Shown here piece by piece: positions 1 through 11,926 of a stretch of DNA of 64,000 nucleotides (within the stretch, counting starts at the first letter, position 1; the number at the start of each line of letters is the position of its first letter). The position numbers were made by a program, and so were the translations under genes. The notes under the pieces were generated by a model. It did no database searches, had not been told where the DNA came from, and saw only the letters and a program-made list of their open reading frames with translations. The DNA is from Cheilinus undulatus. Taxonomy: Eukaryota; Chordata; Actinopteri; Labriformes; Labridae. The stretch is taken from contig NC_054882.1 of NCBI RefSeq assembly GCF_018320785.1, forward strand, positions 29,330,719 through 29,394,718, given 5' to 3'.

Positions 1-1447
1 ACATTCACAGTGCAGGGTGGAAAAAGTATGTGAACCCCTGGGCTAATGACTTCTCCAAGAGCTAATTGGAGCCAGGAGTCAGCCAACCTGGAGTCCAATC
101 AATGTGATGAGATTGGATGTGTTGGTTAAAGCTGCCCTGCCCTATACAAAACACACACCAGTTTTGAGTTTGCTCTTCTCAAGAAACATTGCCTGATGTG
201 AACCATGCCTGGCACAAAAGAGCTCTCAGAAGGCGTACGATCAAGAATTGTTGTCTTGCATGAAGCTGGAAAGGGTTACAAAAGTATCTCTAAAAGCCTT
301 GATGTTCATGTGTCCACGGTAAGACAGACTGTCTACAAATGGAGAAGGTTCAGCACTGTTGCTACTCTCCCTAGGCGTGGTCGTCCTGTAAAGATGGCTG
401 CAAGAGCACAGCGCAGAAGTTTCAGTGAGGTGAAGAAGAATCCTAGAGTGTCAGCTAAAAACTTACAGAAATTTCTGGCACATGCTAACATTTGTGTTGA
501 CAAATCTACAATAAGTAAAACATTAAACAAGAATGGAGTTCATGGGAGGACACCACAGAGGAAGCCTGCTGCTGTCCAAAAAACACATTGCTGCACATTT
601 GAAGTTTACAAAAGAGCACCTGGATGTTCCACAGCACTACTGGCAAAATATTCTGTCCATAGATGAAACCAAAATTGAGTTGTTTGGAAGGAACACACAA
701 CGCTATGTGTGGAGAAAAAAAGGCACAGCACACCAACATCAAAACCTCATCCCAACTGTGAAATATGGTGGAGGGGCCATCATGGTTTGGGGCTGCTTTG
801 CTGCCTCAGGGCCTGGATGGATTGCTGTCATTGATGGAAAAATGAATTCCCAATTTTATCAAGACATTTTACAGGGAAACTTAAGACTATCTGTCCGCCA
901 ACTGAAGCTCAACAGAGGATGGGTGATGCAACAGGACAACGACCCAAAGCATAGAAGTAAATCAACAACAGAATGACTTCAACAGAAGAAAATACGCCTT
1001 CTGGAGTGGCCCAGTCAGAGTCCTGACCTCAACTCAATTGAGATGCTGTGGCATGACCTCAAGAGAGCGATGCACACCAGACATCCGAGTAATATTGCTG
1101 AACTGAAACAGTTCTTTAAAGAGGAATGGTCCAAAATTCCTCCTGACCATTGTGCAGGTCTGATCTGCAACTACAGGAAACATTTGGTTGAGGTTATTGC
1201 TGCCAAAGGAGGGTCAACTAGTTATTAGCCTAGGGGTTCACATACTTTTTCCACCCTGCACTGTGAATGTTTACATGGTTTGTCCAATAAAAACATGAAA
1301 ACATATCATTTTTTGTGCAGTATTAGTTTAAGCAGACTGTGTTTATCTATTTTTGTGAATAAGATGAAGATCGGAGCACATTTGATGACCAATTTATGCG
1401 GAAATCCAAGAAATCTCAAAGGGTTCACATACTTTTTCTAGCAACTG
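1..1447 (+). mobile_element. Tc1-like element with long terminal repeats, left end cut by the window
   Basis: Bases 1-39 are the inverted complement of 1232-1270. To the right, a further copy of the TTCACATACTTTTT word sits at about 1424-1437, followed by TA at 1448. This is the IR/DR plan of Tc1-like elements: long terminal repeats of about 210 bases, each with an inner and an outer copy of the short repeat. The left outer half lies outside the window, so the element should begin about 180 bases before base 1. The only gene inside is a broken transposase. Confidence 0.85.
205..1228 (+). pseudogene. Tc1-like DD34E transposase, disrupted
   Basis: The reading starts [10 protein letters not shown] at 205. 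A paired helix-turn-helix region ([19 protein letters not shown], then GRPVK) precedes the catalytic core. Motifs are SIDETK, VWGCFAASG, QQDNDPKH and SPDLNSIE, with 34 residues between the second Asp and the Glu. Two lesions inactivate it: a frameshift between about 575 and 590 (the reading moves to another frame before HIAAHLKFT), and an in-frame TGA at 974 where the family normally has Trp. The end GGSTSY is typical of the family. It would have been a nuclear cut-and-paste transposase. Confidence 0.88.
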
Positions 1448-1559
1448 TAACTGAGGCAAAGCTGGTGAAACAGGCTGTATAATTATAAACTTCAAAAATC
1501 AAACAATAATGTAACCTGTCTGACACCACAGCAATATATATAGAAGTCCTAGACACATA

Positions 1560-1590
1560 TTGTTTTTTTTTTTTTTTTTGTTTTGTTTTT
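1560..1590. repeat. Poly-T/TG low-complexity tract
   Basis: A run of about 19 T followed by T-rich TTTTG repeats. It lies between the Tc1 element and the hAT relic. On the minus strand it reads as a poly-A tract, which may be a retroposon tail, but no retroposon body was recognised next to it. Confidence 0.6.
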
Positions 1591-1672
1591 TGGTTTTGAA
1601 TTACAAATTGCAGACAAACTCCTTCCCAGATATTAGACCCATATAATTTATTTCTATCAAAATGTTCAACAC

Positions 1673-2724
1673 TAGGGGTGTTAGAAAATATTGATACACT
1701 GATAAATCGTGATATTTTGCTGCTCAATACTGTATCAATATTTCAAAATGCAGTATTGATTTTTTCTTAATAATAATTTAGTTGTTGGGGTAGTTTGTGG
1801 TGTAATTTCACCCCTGACCGCTAGTTGACTGCAGGCAGTTGACTCCTCCCTCTGCTTAGACAACGAGATCAGGCAAGACTTCCAGTCTGAGCAAGCTGGC
1901 TGCTCATGGCTATCCAGCAGTGCAGCTTCTGCTGTAGCGGATATGTGGACTTATTTTGGCTTCCAAACATTAAAGACAGTACAGACTTCTCTCAAGTCGT
2001 TTTTAAGATATGCCACGTCAGAGTGAAATACTTGAAGACACGATGAACCCAAGCGCTTGACATCATAGCGATAGCTTAGCGGCTAACAGCTAACATGAAA
2101 AAAGCCTGATGAAGCTACCACTGATTTTTACTCATGTCACCATCACTACCCAGTGAATACTTTGTTTTTTGTAAGGACCTGTGCCATCACTGGCCCATCA
2201 CGTCATGCCCTCCTCACAACCTAGTCTATCAGTCCTTAAAGCTGGACATGAGGATCAGTCTTTCTCCACAAGCACCTTGTAGTTACGTTAAGACATACAA
2301 GCTGATGTACTATGAAATATAAAAGATTTTATTACATTTACTCTATATTGATTTATTTTTCCACTTTTCTTTTAAAAATCCTGAAAGCATTTTAATTCAT
2401 GACAGCAAATGGGAAAAATTCTTATCTTCAAATTGCACAAAAAGAGTTAAAACTCTAGATGATGCAAGACCATATATTTTATAATACACCTTACATTTTT
2501 TTATTTACATACTATACATATCATTTTAATAGATTTTTATTAATAGCTTAATTCTGTTATATTTCATATGAACTTAACATTACATGGTTATTTACATATA
2601 TATATATATAAAATTAACAAAAATATCGCAATATATTGCCTTGCTCATAGTATCACAATGTATCAACATCGGCATTCCTGTATTATGTATCGTATCACTA
2701 GATTCTTGTCAATACACACCCCTA
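1673..2724. mobile_element. hAT-like element relic with 8-bp target-site duplication
   Basis: The termini are inverted (TAGGGGTGT at the left, ACACCCCTA at the right) and are flanked by TTCAACAC (1665-1672) and TTCAATAC (2725-2732), an 8-bp duplication with one mismatch. Within 1930-2030, frame-shifted peptides such as KDSTDFSQVV and KICHVRVKY resemble the BED zinc finger found at the N-terminus of hAT transposases. No catalytic core remains. The AT-rich interior includes a (TA)n run near 2600. Confidence 0.7.
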
Positions 2725-2732
2725 TTCAATAC

Positions 2733-5700
2733 TCTTAAATACCGTGTTTCAAAATGTTAAAATCTCCATTATTTTAATGGTTTGTCGTATTCAACCACTT
2801 TTTATAATGTAACTGTGCAATTTAGACAGAGTTCAGGAGTTTGCTTGAAATGTTTTACCATCAAATAATATCAAATAATATAATTAATAACCAGAAAATC
2901 AGAGATTAAAAAGAAAGTTGTCTAAATAAGCTTTGTTTTATCCTGTGCCTCATTCAGAAAAATATGAATATTTCTTAAAAACTTTCCCCTTTTACAGTAA
3001 TATTAGCCCTGGCATTTGCAACAGACCAGCCCTGTTTGAAACCCAACAGTTAACATTAAAAGACAAAATACCCAACAAAGAATATATAAAATTGGCATGA
3101 AACATAATCACTACAGTGGTTGATGTATGCTGACAAGAATTTAGTACAAATGGAGGGAGCACTAGCAACATGCTACAGTGACGTAAAGGGAGACATTCAG
3201 TACAAACACACTGGTAGGACAGTCTTTTTCAACTAAAGATGACGGTTTGTAAGGCCAGTTTATAATAATAAAACCATTTCACCAAAACAAATATAAAAAG
3301 CCTCACACAACCACAATGCAGACTACAGAAGGTCACAGAATATGAAAAAAAAACACTTCTCAAGCACAGTGTGTACTTCTGTAGTCTTTGTGGAAAATGC
3401 CAGGCCCACTGCACAAAATAGAGAGGAAAATTCTCAGGATGAAAGCCCAGCCATTGATGTTTTTGCCGCAAAACATCTTAACCAGCTCCACTGCAGGAGC
3501 TACCCTGGCAGCCACAATGGCTGTATGTTTTAGATATAAATCTGTTATTTCTGTACTTTTATCAACTTCAGCCATAACATTCTTATTTTTCTCTGCCCCT
3601 CCCTTTGGTTTAGTACCGTGAAACATTGTCTTTTTGCCTTGTGATGCTAAGGGAACATTAGATTTCAGTCCTGCCTTGAACCTATAACTGTTCAACTCTC
3701 AATACCACAAGAGATGATGAGGAATAATATTTTCATTTAAACATCTTGGGTTTAAAATGTTTTTGGCTTCATCAATATTCTCATTAAGGAATGTGTCTGA
3801 AAAAAATTGCATTATAAGCATTTAAAATTTTTCTTTTTTTTAATAAAGCTGGCCACATGCTATATGATTTTAAGCATAATTTAAAGTAGTGTAAAGTAAT
3901 TAAAATTCAGCTTGAAAATGATGAAAAATAGGCAGTACACAATCTGTTCTGGTGTGGGTGTGTTAAATGAAAGAGCTGAGGCCACACCCACTCATGAGAA
4001 ATATGATCCTCTCAGATTTCAAAAATACCAAAACCAGAATAGAGGAATCACCTGTCCGCTTTGTTGCTGTTACAAATCTCTTTTTAGGTCACCAGAGAAA
4101 CAATCACATTTCTATCATGACAGGAAGACAGTTAACAGCTAAGAAGTTTCAGTTTCTCATTCTGTATTTAACTGTTCAGGTGTTCCTTTTATCTCGTTTT
4201 CTGAGTTATGTGAAATTATGTCTCTCTCCTGTTTATGAAGTGTCTTTGTTGCTGACCGCTGTCTGCTGAAAGCACTCCATTTTCTGATGTGTCCCTTCAA
4301 AATAAAAGTATTTAATGATGATTAGTGTTGGAGGCTTTTATTGTGAAAGACTTGGTGGGAATAGAATGTGTCTATCATCGGATACTTTACTAAACTCAAG
4401 CACCGCAACGCAAACAAATATGAGGGATTGAACTGTTGCTGTTTTGAGAGAGACAAAGCCACGGACTGCTTCATTCAATCACCCAGGACTAAAGACAAGT
4501 AAAATATGGATTAAAACACACATTCAGCAGGTAAGATGTTTGTTCCCACTGCATCTGTTTCAAGTGAAAAATAGACAAGCTCTCCAGCAATGGCCCCAGA
4601 ACCTCAGACCAGGTAGTGCCTTTTCCTCATTTTTTAATTTACCACATACCAGCACAGCTAGTAGGTTTCAGATCATGCATGTTTTTCTTCTGAGGTCATG
4701 TTTGATCACACGAGTTTCTGTGAGATCTCATATCCTAATTTCTGTGGTGTCCCATGTTTTTAAAATAATTAAAGACGAAGTCGTCGGGTGTGTGGCCGTG
4801 AGTGGAGCATGTGGAATAATGACTCATCCTGATTGGCCCCAACAGTCCTTATTTAGAAATCACTGCATTTACCACATACCGGGCACATTTTAGATATCTG
4901 TATTAAACCAAGTGTCACTAGTGTGTAATTCCTAACTTAGTTTTCAATACGACTGAGGCTTGTGTAAGGCACAAGGAGAAATTCAACTTGAAGTTCAGCC
5001 TCTGGTTAGTTTATTTGGGACAAGCACCTCTAGAGAAATAAGTAGGCACAGATAAAAGGGAAATGAGGAACTCAGATCCCATCCAGATGTTCATGCAACG
5101 AGGCAAGTGGTGCACCTGAACGTGGAGGGGAGTGCATGCAGGGTCAGATGAAGGTCAAAGTTTACCCCAAATTTCAAAAACAAGGAAATGAAAAAATTAC
5201 CTGAAGCTTTGCTCCCAATCTGGGGCACCAAAAATCTCATAGGGGGCGTGAGGCTTTGTCTGCTCTGAGGTTGTCAACATTAGATTAGCACATATTCATT
5301 AAAGTCATGATAACACACTTACTGGATAGTTTATCCCAAGATCTGTGGGTTAAAATGCTGTAAAACATGTTTTTTTTCTCCTCACTATACAATAATGAGC
5401 TCCAAAGATAATTAAATGTATGTTGATTTAATTTCCATTTCCTGTGGGTCCTAGAGGTTCAGTACTTACAAGTAGGGAGTTCTCCAAGGAAAATGATTGG
5501 GAATCACTGATCTAGAGAAGTAACTTACCCAGAGATCTTAACATCATCATCAGGGGGCTAGGCCATGGTTGGCTTACCATCAATGACACCCACCTATGTG
5601 TCATCTTAAACAGCTGGACCACATTAGGTCAATTAAAGCATTAAGTAATGCTCTGGAGCTTAATCAAATCCCTTAGACCTGCTCTAATCAAAAATTCTGC

Positions 5701-6219
5701 TCCTTAATGTCCTTCGCTAAAGAGGGCTTTTTTTATTAAGCTGATATATTCAAGTTCACTGCACAGTTTAAAAGGTCTAGTGAAGACAGGGCTGTAAAAG
5801 AGCTGGGCCTTTTGCCAACGGCAATGGTATTAGAAATTATATCTAACAGGGAAGACCTGGAGCAGATTAGAACAAGGTCTTGCATTTTAATCACAAAACA
5901 TTTTCAATGACAGTGCCTTAAAGCACCTGTGAGGACTTTATAGTTGGTTAGGAAACTTACCAAAATTAATATTGATGCCCTTTTATGACCTAGAGAGCAA
6001 TAGTCTCATTACTATTTAGTAATTTTTAATGCTTGTAAACACCGCCACAGGGAAGGTGTCAAGTAAAGTGTGTTAAAGTAGACTGTAGAAAGACACTTTT
6101 CTACATTTTTATGGCAAAGATTCTTCTTTACTGATACATTTGAAGTTTAAAGCAACAACATATAACTATTCCACTTTAAAATAGTAGTGCCATTGGTGAT
6201 CTAGTTGTCAAATAACTTT
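2733..6219. other. Intergenic stretch without a recognised gene
   Basis: AT-rich DNA. Two open frames stand out weakly: a 111-codon minus-strand frame (3360-3695, listed separately) and a 149-codon plus-strand frame at 4444-4893 that lacks recognisable domains. A CAAAATAAAAG hexamer context near 4300 could be a polyadenylation signal, and AGCAGGTAAG near 4528 looks like a donor, so a non-coding or untranslated exon is possible here. No protein homology was recognised. Confidence 0.4.
3360..3695 (-). CDS. Unrecognised 111-codon open frame
   Basis: Open from MNSYRFKAG at 3695 to a stop at 3360. The first half is Lys-rich (KKTMFHGTKPKGG); the second half has a hydrophobic stretch (GWAFILRIFLSILCSG) that could be one membrane helix. 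No family was recognised and no splice sites are needed. The frame is longer than most chance frames in this AT-rich DNA, but base composition does not set it apart. It may be chance, or a remnant of a retrocopy of a small membrane protein. Confidence 0.15.
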   Translation of the reverse strand: MNSYRFKAGLKSNVPLASQGKKTMFHGTKPKGGAEKNKNVMAEVDKSTEITDLYLKHTAIVAARVAPAVELVKMFCGKNINGWAFILRIFLSILCSGPGIFHKDYRSTHCA

Positions 6220-6330
6220 TAAAGCCTGATTTATGCTTCTGCGTCGCATCGACAGCGTAGCTATGCATAGCCCTCTGCATTGATGCGGACCCCTACGCCA
6301 TAGACTGACGTGCACCTCCAAAAATCCTAA

Positions 6331-6561
6331 CTACACGTTGTGGCGACAAGGACTGTGATTGGTCCGCATCACTGCCAGTCTCTGGGCGACATTAACAGGC
6401 ATACTGTGCATTGTCTGGTGCAAAATCAATGGCTGTATATGGCGAAGAAGATCGTCAAATCGGCCCACTGACATTTGGAAGTAGCAAAAGTGCATTTCTT
6501 CATCCAGGTCCCTCAGTGGGCGAACCAGTGTGGTAAATTCATCCGTTCTCAGCCTCACCAT
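6331..6561 (-). pseudogene. Harbinger transposase N-terminal fragment
   Basis: The 76-codon minus-strand frame contains [18 protein letters not shown], then a block ending NVAQRLAV. This matches the F-x-FRMS-x-xxFDxLL and ERLAI words near the N-terminus of vertebrate Harbinger/HARBI1-type nucleases. The frame ends soon after, and no DDE core is present within the inverted repeats, so the copy is non-autonomous. Confidence 0.6.
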
Positions 6562-6613
6562 TGTTTACTGTGACCGGAAAATAAACTAGGATTCGGATGT
6601 GACCCCTCTGAAA

Positions 6614-6614
<1 letters not shown>

Positions 6615-6648
<34 letters not shown>
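6615..6648. repeat. (CA)n microsatellite
   Basis: About 17 CA units inside the Harbinger-like element. It is a probable length-variable marker. Confidence 0.95.
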
Positions 6649-6649
<1 letters not shown>

Positions 6650-6844
6650 CCACACCCCCCTAGTGGCATGGTGGTGAATTGCAGAGCGACGCGTTCCCTT
6701 TACGCAGAACTTCAAATGGTTAAAGACAGTGTCACGTTGACGCGTAGGTCCGCAGTCGATGTGACACAGAAGCATAACTCAGGCTTTACAGGAAGAATGG
6801 TAATCCTCCTGTATTTCAGTCACCGACTTTCAGAGCTACAGTAA

Positions 6845-6965
6845 AATCTGGTCTATGGGATGCACTTTAAAAACCTATTTTTTCATCTAGAACAGGGCTG
6901 TGGCTTATAAACTGAAGTGACTTACCAATATAAAGTGCTGAGACGTGACGCCATTACCCCATGTG
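6845..6965. repeat. Dispersed repeat, copy A
   Basis: The words GCACTTT, CCTATTTTT, CATCTA and AAATGCTGAGAC/AAGTGCTGAGAC occur in the same order here and at about 54628-54715. Two copies 48 kb apart show a dispersed family. No ends or coding potential were recognised. Confidence 0.45.
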
Positions 6966-7420
6966 TGTACCTCCCACAACATCTGACACAACTGAAAACT
7001 GCCCCCCGTTCATTATGTATTCTAAGTAGCCTTGGCTTCACTGCTCAGAACATGCTTGAATACATAATGACATAAATCACAACAGCAGGGGTTGGCACCA
7101 TTTTTAATCCACTTTTCCTCCATGATAGGTCACAACAATGCATTTAAAGAAAACAGGGAGTTTTCCACTAAGCTGAGAAACTTTGTGAAGCACTGATTTG
7201 GCTGAGAACACTTCACCATGCCTAAAAGGATACAGTGTTTGTTGTCAAACACATGCACTAAAACAAAGAAACCACAACAGGCTAATGAGTCTGCTGAAGC
7301 CACAGGTCAGCTTCTTCATTATTGTTCCTGCCATGACTCGACTCACTCCGGTGATCACTATAGCTCGCGAAAAGTTTGGAGAAACATCATATCAAAACAA
7401 AGGTAAACGTAGCTGCAGCG

Positions 7421-8114
7421 TAGGGGAGAATGGGGTTGGTTGTCACATGGGCTGGTTGTCACACTCTTTATATCTCGCCACCAGAGGGCGGTGTCTCCCA
7501 AAATCTGGTATGGAAATTTCCAGAATTGGGATCAGAGCTCACCAACATAGTTTTCTTTGGAGTAGGACAGCTGAACTTGAGGTGAGGGGACTTTTTGTGT
7601 TTTTTATGTCAAATTGTAAATATTCAGCCCTTCAGTATTTTTCTTCTAGGCTTTCACACAGCGGGTTTTATAACAAAAACAACTGTTACCCTTAAAAAGT
7701 GTAAAAGGGAAAGCTTTAGTTTAGATTTGATTTTTAGCTAACTAGTTGTTAGATGGTTGATAGCCTTGATACAGCAAGAAATTCCAGTTGGGGTTGGTCG
7801 TCACAGTCTCTTTGGGGTTGGTTGTCACATGTGACAATGTTGCTATAAATCTATAGGCCGGCCTAAAAATGTTCCTGTTCATGTTCCTTGCTCATTTTGT
7901 GTTAAGATGCATTAAGTTATACATTTGTCAACTTGTCAATAAAATTTAGGTTTTGTATGTAGTTTTACAATAAGTTGAGAAATAGGAGGGATACAGATTT
8001 CAAGCCAACCCTTTAAGCTTCAATTTAATGTAGGAATGACTACTGAAAGATGTTTTTATGATGAGAAATTCACACTAGAGTAAAAAGTGTGACAACCAAC
8101 CCCGTTCTCCCCTA
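7421..8114. mobile_element. Inverted-repeat element with internal TTGGTTGTCACA copies
   Basis: The 28 bases at 7421-7448 and the inverted 28 at 8087-8114 match at 26 positions. TA lies at both outer borders (7421-7422 and 8113-8114), compatible with a TA-duplicating superfamily. The word GGTTG(G)T(T/C)GTCACA also occurs inside, at about 7447, 7794 and 7816. There is no transposase; the one long open frame through the left end shows no domain. Best read as a non-autonomous DNA transposon of about 0.7 kb. Confidence 0.65.
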
Positions 8115-11100
8115 CATACATAATAGCGCTGGACATATTTATCTTTGACTCAGAGGGGCACATATTGAAAACATAGGATGTTCCTAAGCATCTATTTCCC
8201 TTTTTGGCTAAACACTCATTTAAATGTCATAAAGCCAAATAGTCTAAAGAGGAGGAAAAAAAGGAAGGCCTTAGTTTAGATTTGATTTTTTTTTTAATGA
8301 TAGGAAATTAGTTTAACCGACTTGTAAATTCTGTGATAGCTAATTTGATAATCGAATTTAACCATTTTAAAGATTAACCGCGCATACCTATTGAAAAAAA
8401 AATCAAGAAATGCACAAATTAAGGGTATTATCAAAATTTAAAAGGCTAGAACAAGCAGATATCTAGGTGCATGAATTAAAAGCAGAATGGCATATGTTGT
8501 AGGACTGGGCAATTAATTGTAAATTACATTAAATCGCGATATGTCCTGCTGCAATTTTCAAATTGCAACAGGTGCAATATTTCTTTAACTGGAACTCTGC
8601 CTTTCAAAATAGCGGTTTAAGAAATCAATTTTTTGCAGCGGCAGAGATCTTATCTACATTATGCAAACATTTAACTGTCAATTTTTTTAATGGTTTACAA
8701 AAATCCTCCTTTTGTGTTTTATGTATGTTTTTCTTAATCAAAATGGGTGGCATAACAATGATAATGCATTTAAACAAAGCAAATGACATCACATTTGCAA
8801 TACGAGCAAAAATAGTTAGCCCGTTCTATCTGAAACTGATGAAGCCAAGGGTTACTTCATGAAAGTCATACCCCAGCTGCGATCAGCTGGTAGCCAGCCT
8901 CACCTCCCCCACCCCAGCCGCCTCCTTTATAGCTTAAAGCTTGTTGCACCCCCATATTAAGATACATGCTACTATGGATGAATTGCTTTGGAAACATTAA
9001 CCCAAGAATAATCGCATATTAAATTGCAATCACAATGTTTGAGAAAAAATCTCAACTACATTATTTTTGCAAGTCGTTTATTAAAACACTACTTCATTTT
9101 GCAATTGATTGTATCAATAGTTAAAACAAGCTCAATTTTGTCCAAAGGCAATCCAAAATTGACACAAACTGAAAGTTCCTTGCAGGAACTTTAAGGAAAA
9201 TGTATTATCCTTTGTCAGACCACGGGGTAGTTAGGCTTTAGCCCCAGTTTCAAAGACATACAGGTGACATTATGCACATTTAATGTGTGCTACCTTTAAA
9301 AGGACAACTACTGTTATGAATAGTTATTATATTTATAAGACTTACTAATACAAGCTTGCTATTGGACCCTGTTATGAGTCACATCCAACTGAGGGTGTGC
9401 AACTGCACCCAACTGCCTTGAAATAGCTGCCCACCAAAGCACAAAGGTGATTAAGTAGTTTTGGTTCACAGGTACACAGTTGCATACACACAATGGCTTA
9501 TGTACTGCGTATACATTATACACTTGGCTCTTATGGATTATTAGATTGATAAAACTTGCATCCCATCCATCCCCCCCAGTCCCTCTGCATCCCTCCACTG
9601 AAGCCAAACTATTACAGATGCAGGGAAGCATTACTCAGAGGATGAATAGAGGGATGTAAAAAGAGAGGGAAGGAAAGAGAGAGGAGGTGAATGGGCCACA
9701 ACTAGATAAAGTGTGATAAAGTACTGAAGTGAAAGAAGAGGACATGAAGGGAGAGAGCACAAACATCTGTCATGGTGAGCGGATGAATAAAAAAGGCTGC
9801 TGAATGTTTCAGCACTTCTTTCTAGTCACACTGGACTACATTCAACACTGCCCTCCCTCCTTCCCTGTGACATCAGCACATGCACAAATGCAGCGTTTCA
9901 AGTTTTCTGTGCATCTTCGAGCAGATTATGAGAGTGTTATCGTGTCAGTGCCAAGCAGGCAAAGACCACACAAGCTTCCCTTTGACAACTCTGCAGGAGT
10001 CAGTGTGGACATGTGTGTGTGAGCTTGTGCGTGCAAGCAATTAGACACGCTACCTTCAGTTCCAAAGTGCTCCGGAGGGGGAACAATGCCAGATTCCAAT
10101 TAGTTTTTTCATCCATTTTTTTCTTAAATGCAAGTGGTAGTTTTCAATTTATCTTACATCCTGCCTGGAAGGATGAGGAAATATTCCTCCATCTCGTATG
10201 AATCATCAGAGGTAGTCTGATGAGCCCCCTGCTGTTAAGAGAGTTATGCGAATGAGGTAAAAGGTGAGTCCCCTACTAAGGCTGGCAAGTGACAAGTAAT
10301 TTATTTTCAGTCACACAAGGACTCTCAGAGGTGATGTGCATTTCTCACCTGCCACCTGGCACCTGTCCACCCACAGTTTCCCTTTTCCTTTGGTTAAACA
10401 CCTGTTTCATATGCACACATTTGCATAGAAAACGCACAAATCCACACTCAGAGAGTTACTGTCAATACCCTTGTTATTGATGAAAAGTAATTACTTTTGC
10501 TCCAGACTGCTTCTTGAAACTACCAGTGCTGTGTGGCACTTCTTAATGCCTGCATAATAAATGAACAGAGCCATGGGAGATTTTCTCAAAAGAAAGCAGA
10601 AGCTGCAGTTTCCATATCAGATTGGCTGTAAAGTGTGCTTTTAGTTTTAGAAACTAGGGTTAGAAAGGCCACTACAACCTGAAAAATAAATAATTATCCA
10701 GAACGGTGTGAGCGTGGCATTGACAAAAATCCTGGTAGAACTTCTAGCCGCAAGGGTGAATAGCAATAACTCCATTGAGCTACAAAAGCCTTGCGATGAA
10801 TATATTCCCCTATTTTTAGCACCTCTGTGATTATGATGTCTGACTATGTGTGTTGGCAGCCTGCACTTTTTGTCACTCTCAGTGGGTGCTGAGTGCTGTG
10901 TATCTGCTGTGGATTCAGCAATGCTGAAGCAGGCGTTCTACACAACTTCCAGTCTTTATGTGCTGCTTGATCATGGGAATCTGCTGGAGCTTAGACATCA
11001 ATACTCGCAACTACACTGACTCTTAAACAACATGATGTGTCAGAGCAGAGATGACAAGTGTTTCCTACAAGCACAGGCAGTTGACTATTTCTATGCTTGC

Positions 11101-11900
11101 AAACGGCAACTCCAACTCTTGCTCCAATCACTTATTCAAAGGAGGGTAATTCCCACTTTCTGATTCATCAAAAACCTTGTGGGGATAGCGCATATGCCGT
11201 TCAATTCCTTATTCACTGCAACATATTATGTAACATGTTTACACAGGTCTGTTTAGTTCCTCGATCCTCACCCAAAAAAAAAAAAAAAAACAACCAGTGC
11301 CTTCTTTTGTTAAGCCTTATGGTGCTCCACTCATTCAGAATTGCCAGCGCTGAGCTCGGGCTGTGTCTGACACAGTCAGTGAAGCTCATCCACCCACAGA
11401 GACTACAGTAGACATGGTACATACAGTATTACGTGACAGTGCACAACAGGAGGAGTCAGGAGGAGCTGAAACCTGACATAACATCCATTTAAGAAGTTAG
11501 CTTTGTACTAAGAGGGCTTTTCTGCCTGAAACACTTCTCTTTCAAGGCTTTTCCTTAGGGAGATTTCTAAGTGCAGGAACAACATCCAAGAGGCAAAAAT
11601 GAAGATTGGTGAACAGCTCTCATGCAGTCAAAAGTGACAAAAGAATCCTGTTTTGTTCCCTGTGATGAATGTCTGTACTTTAAAGATAATGGTACTTAAT
11701 ATTAAAATTATGATTATTCAAAAGCTCATCCAAAAGTCTGATTGCCTGTCACAATTAAGATGATCTGCAACAAAAACTCACTGCAGCATAGAGCTTTTGA
11801 TTTGCAATCAAATGTATTTTATTATGCTGCTCATGTATTTCAATGAGTTAAATTTGTGTTCAGATCTTAATAAGAAAGAGAGGAAGAGAAAGGGAGAGAA
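8115..11900. other. Intergenic stretch with a decayed dispersed repeat, no gene recognised
   Basis: At about 8505-9120, words such as GGACTGGGCAATTAATTG and several ATT(A)AATTGCAAT runs look like a decayed hAT-type relic. Purine-rich tracts lie at 9645-9690 and 11876-11905, and a poly-A tract at 11273-11290. Open frames here are short and lack recognisable motifs. Confidence 0.4.
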
Positions 11901-11908
11901 AGATTTAC

Positions 11909-11926
11909 CTTCTTCAGAGCTGACAT
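11909..11926 (-). CDS. Possible first coding exon of a divergent gene (MSALKK)
   Basis: On the minus strand, ATG (at 11926) codes for MSALKK and is followed directly by GTAAAT, a usable donor at 11908. The DNA upstream on that strand (about 11930-12160) is GC- and CpG-richer than its surroundings, as expected of a 5' UTR or promoter. No second exon was found to the left within the window. In mammals ERICH1 and DLGAP2 lie head-to-head, so a divergent partner would fit known gene order, but six residues cannot identify it. This is a weak candidate only. Confidence 0.17.

Larger units (their letters stand above)
6220..6787 (-). mobile_element. PIF/Harbinger-like element remnant
   Basis: Terminal inverted repeats: TAAAGCCTGATTTATGCTTC at the left pairs with GAAGCATAACTCAGGCTTTA at the right (one mismatch in 20). 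Inside, the minus strand encodes part of a Harbinger-type transposase. A (CA)n microsatellite interrupts the element. A clean 3-bp target duplication could not be assigned, because the ends are palindromic with the flanks. Confidence 0.65.

Noticed and set aside
4444-4893. 149-codon + strand frame
   Set aside because: No domain, low-complexity composition, and a likely splice donor interrupts it; not enough to call a gene.
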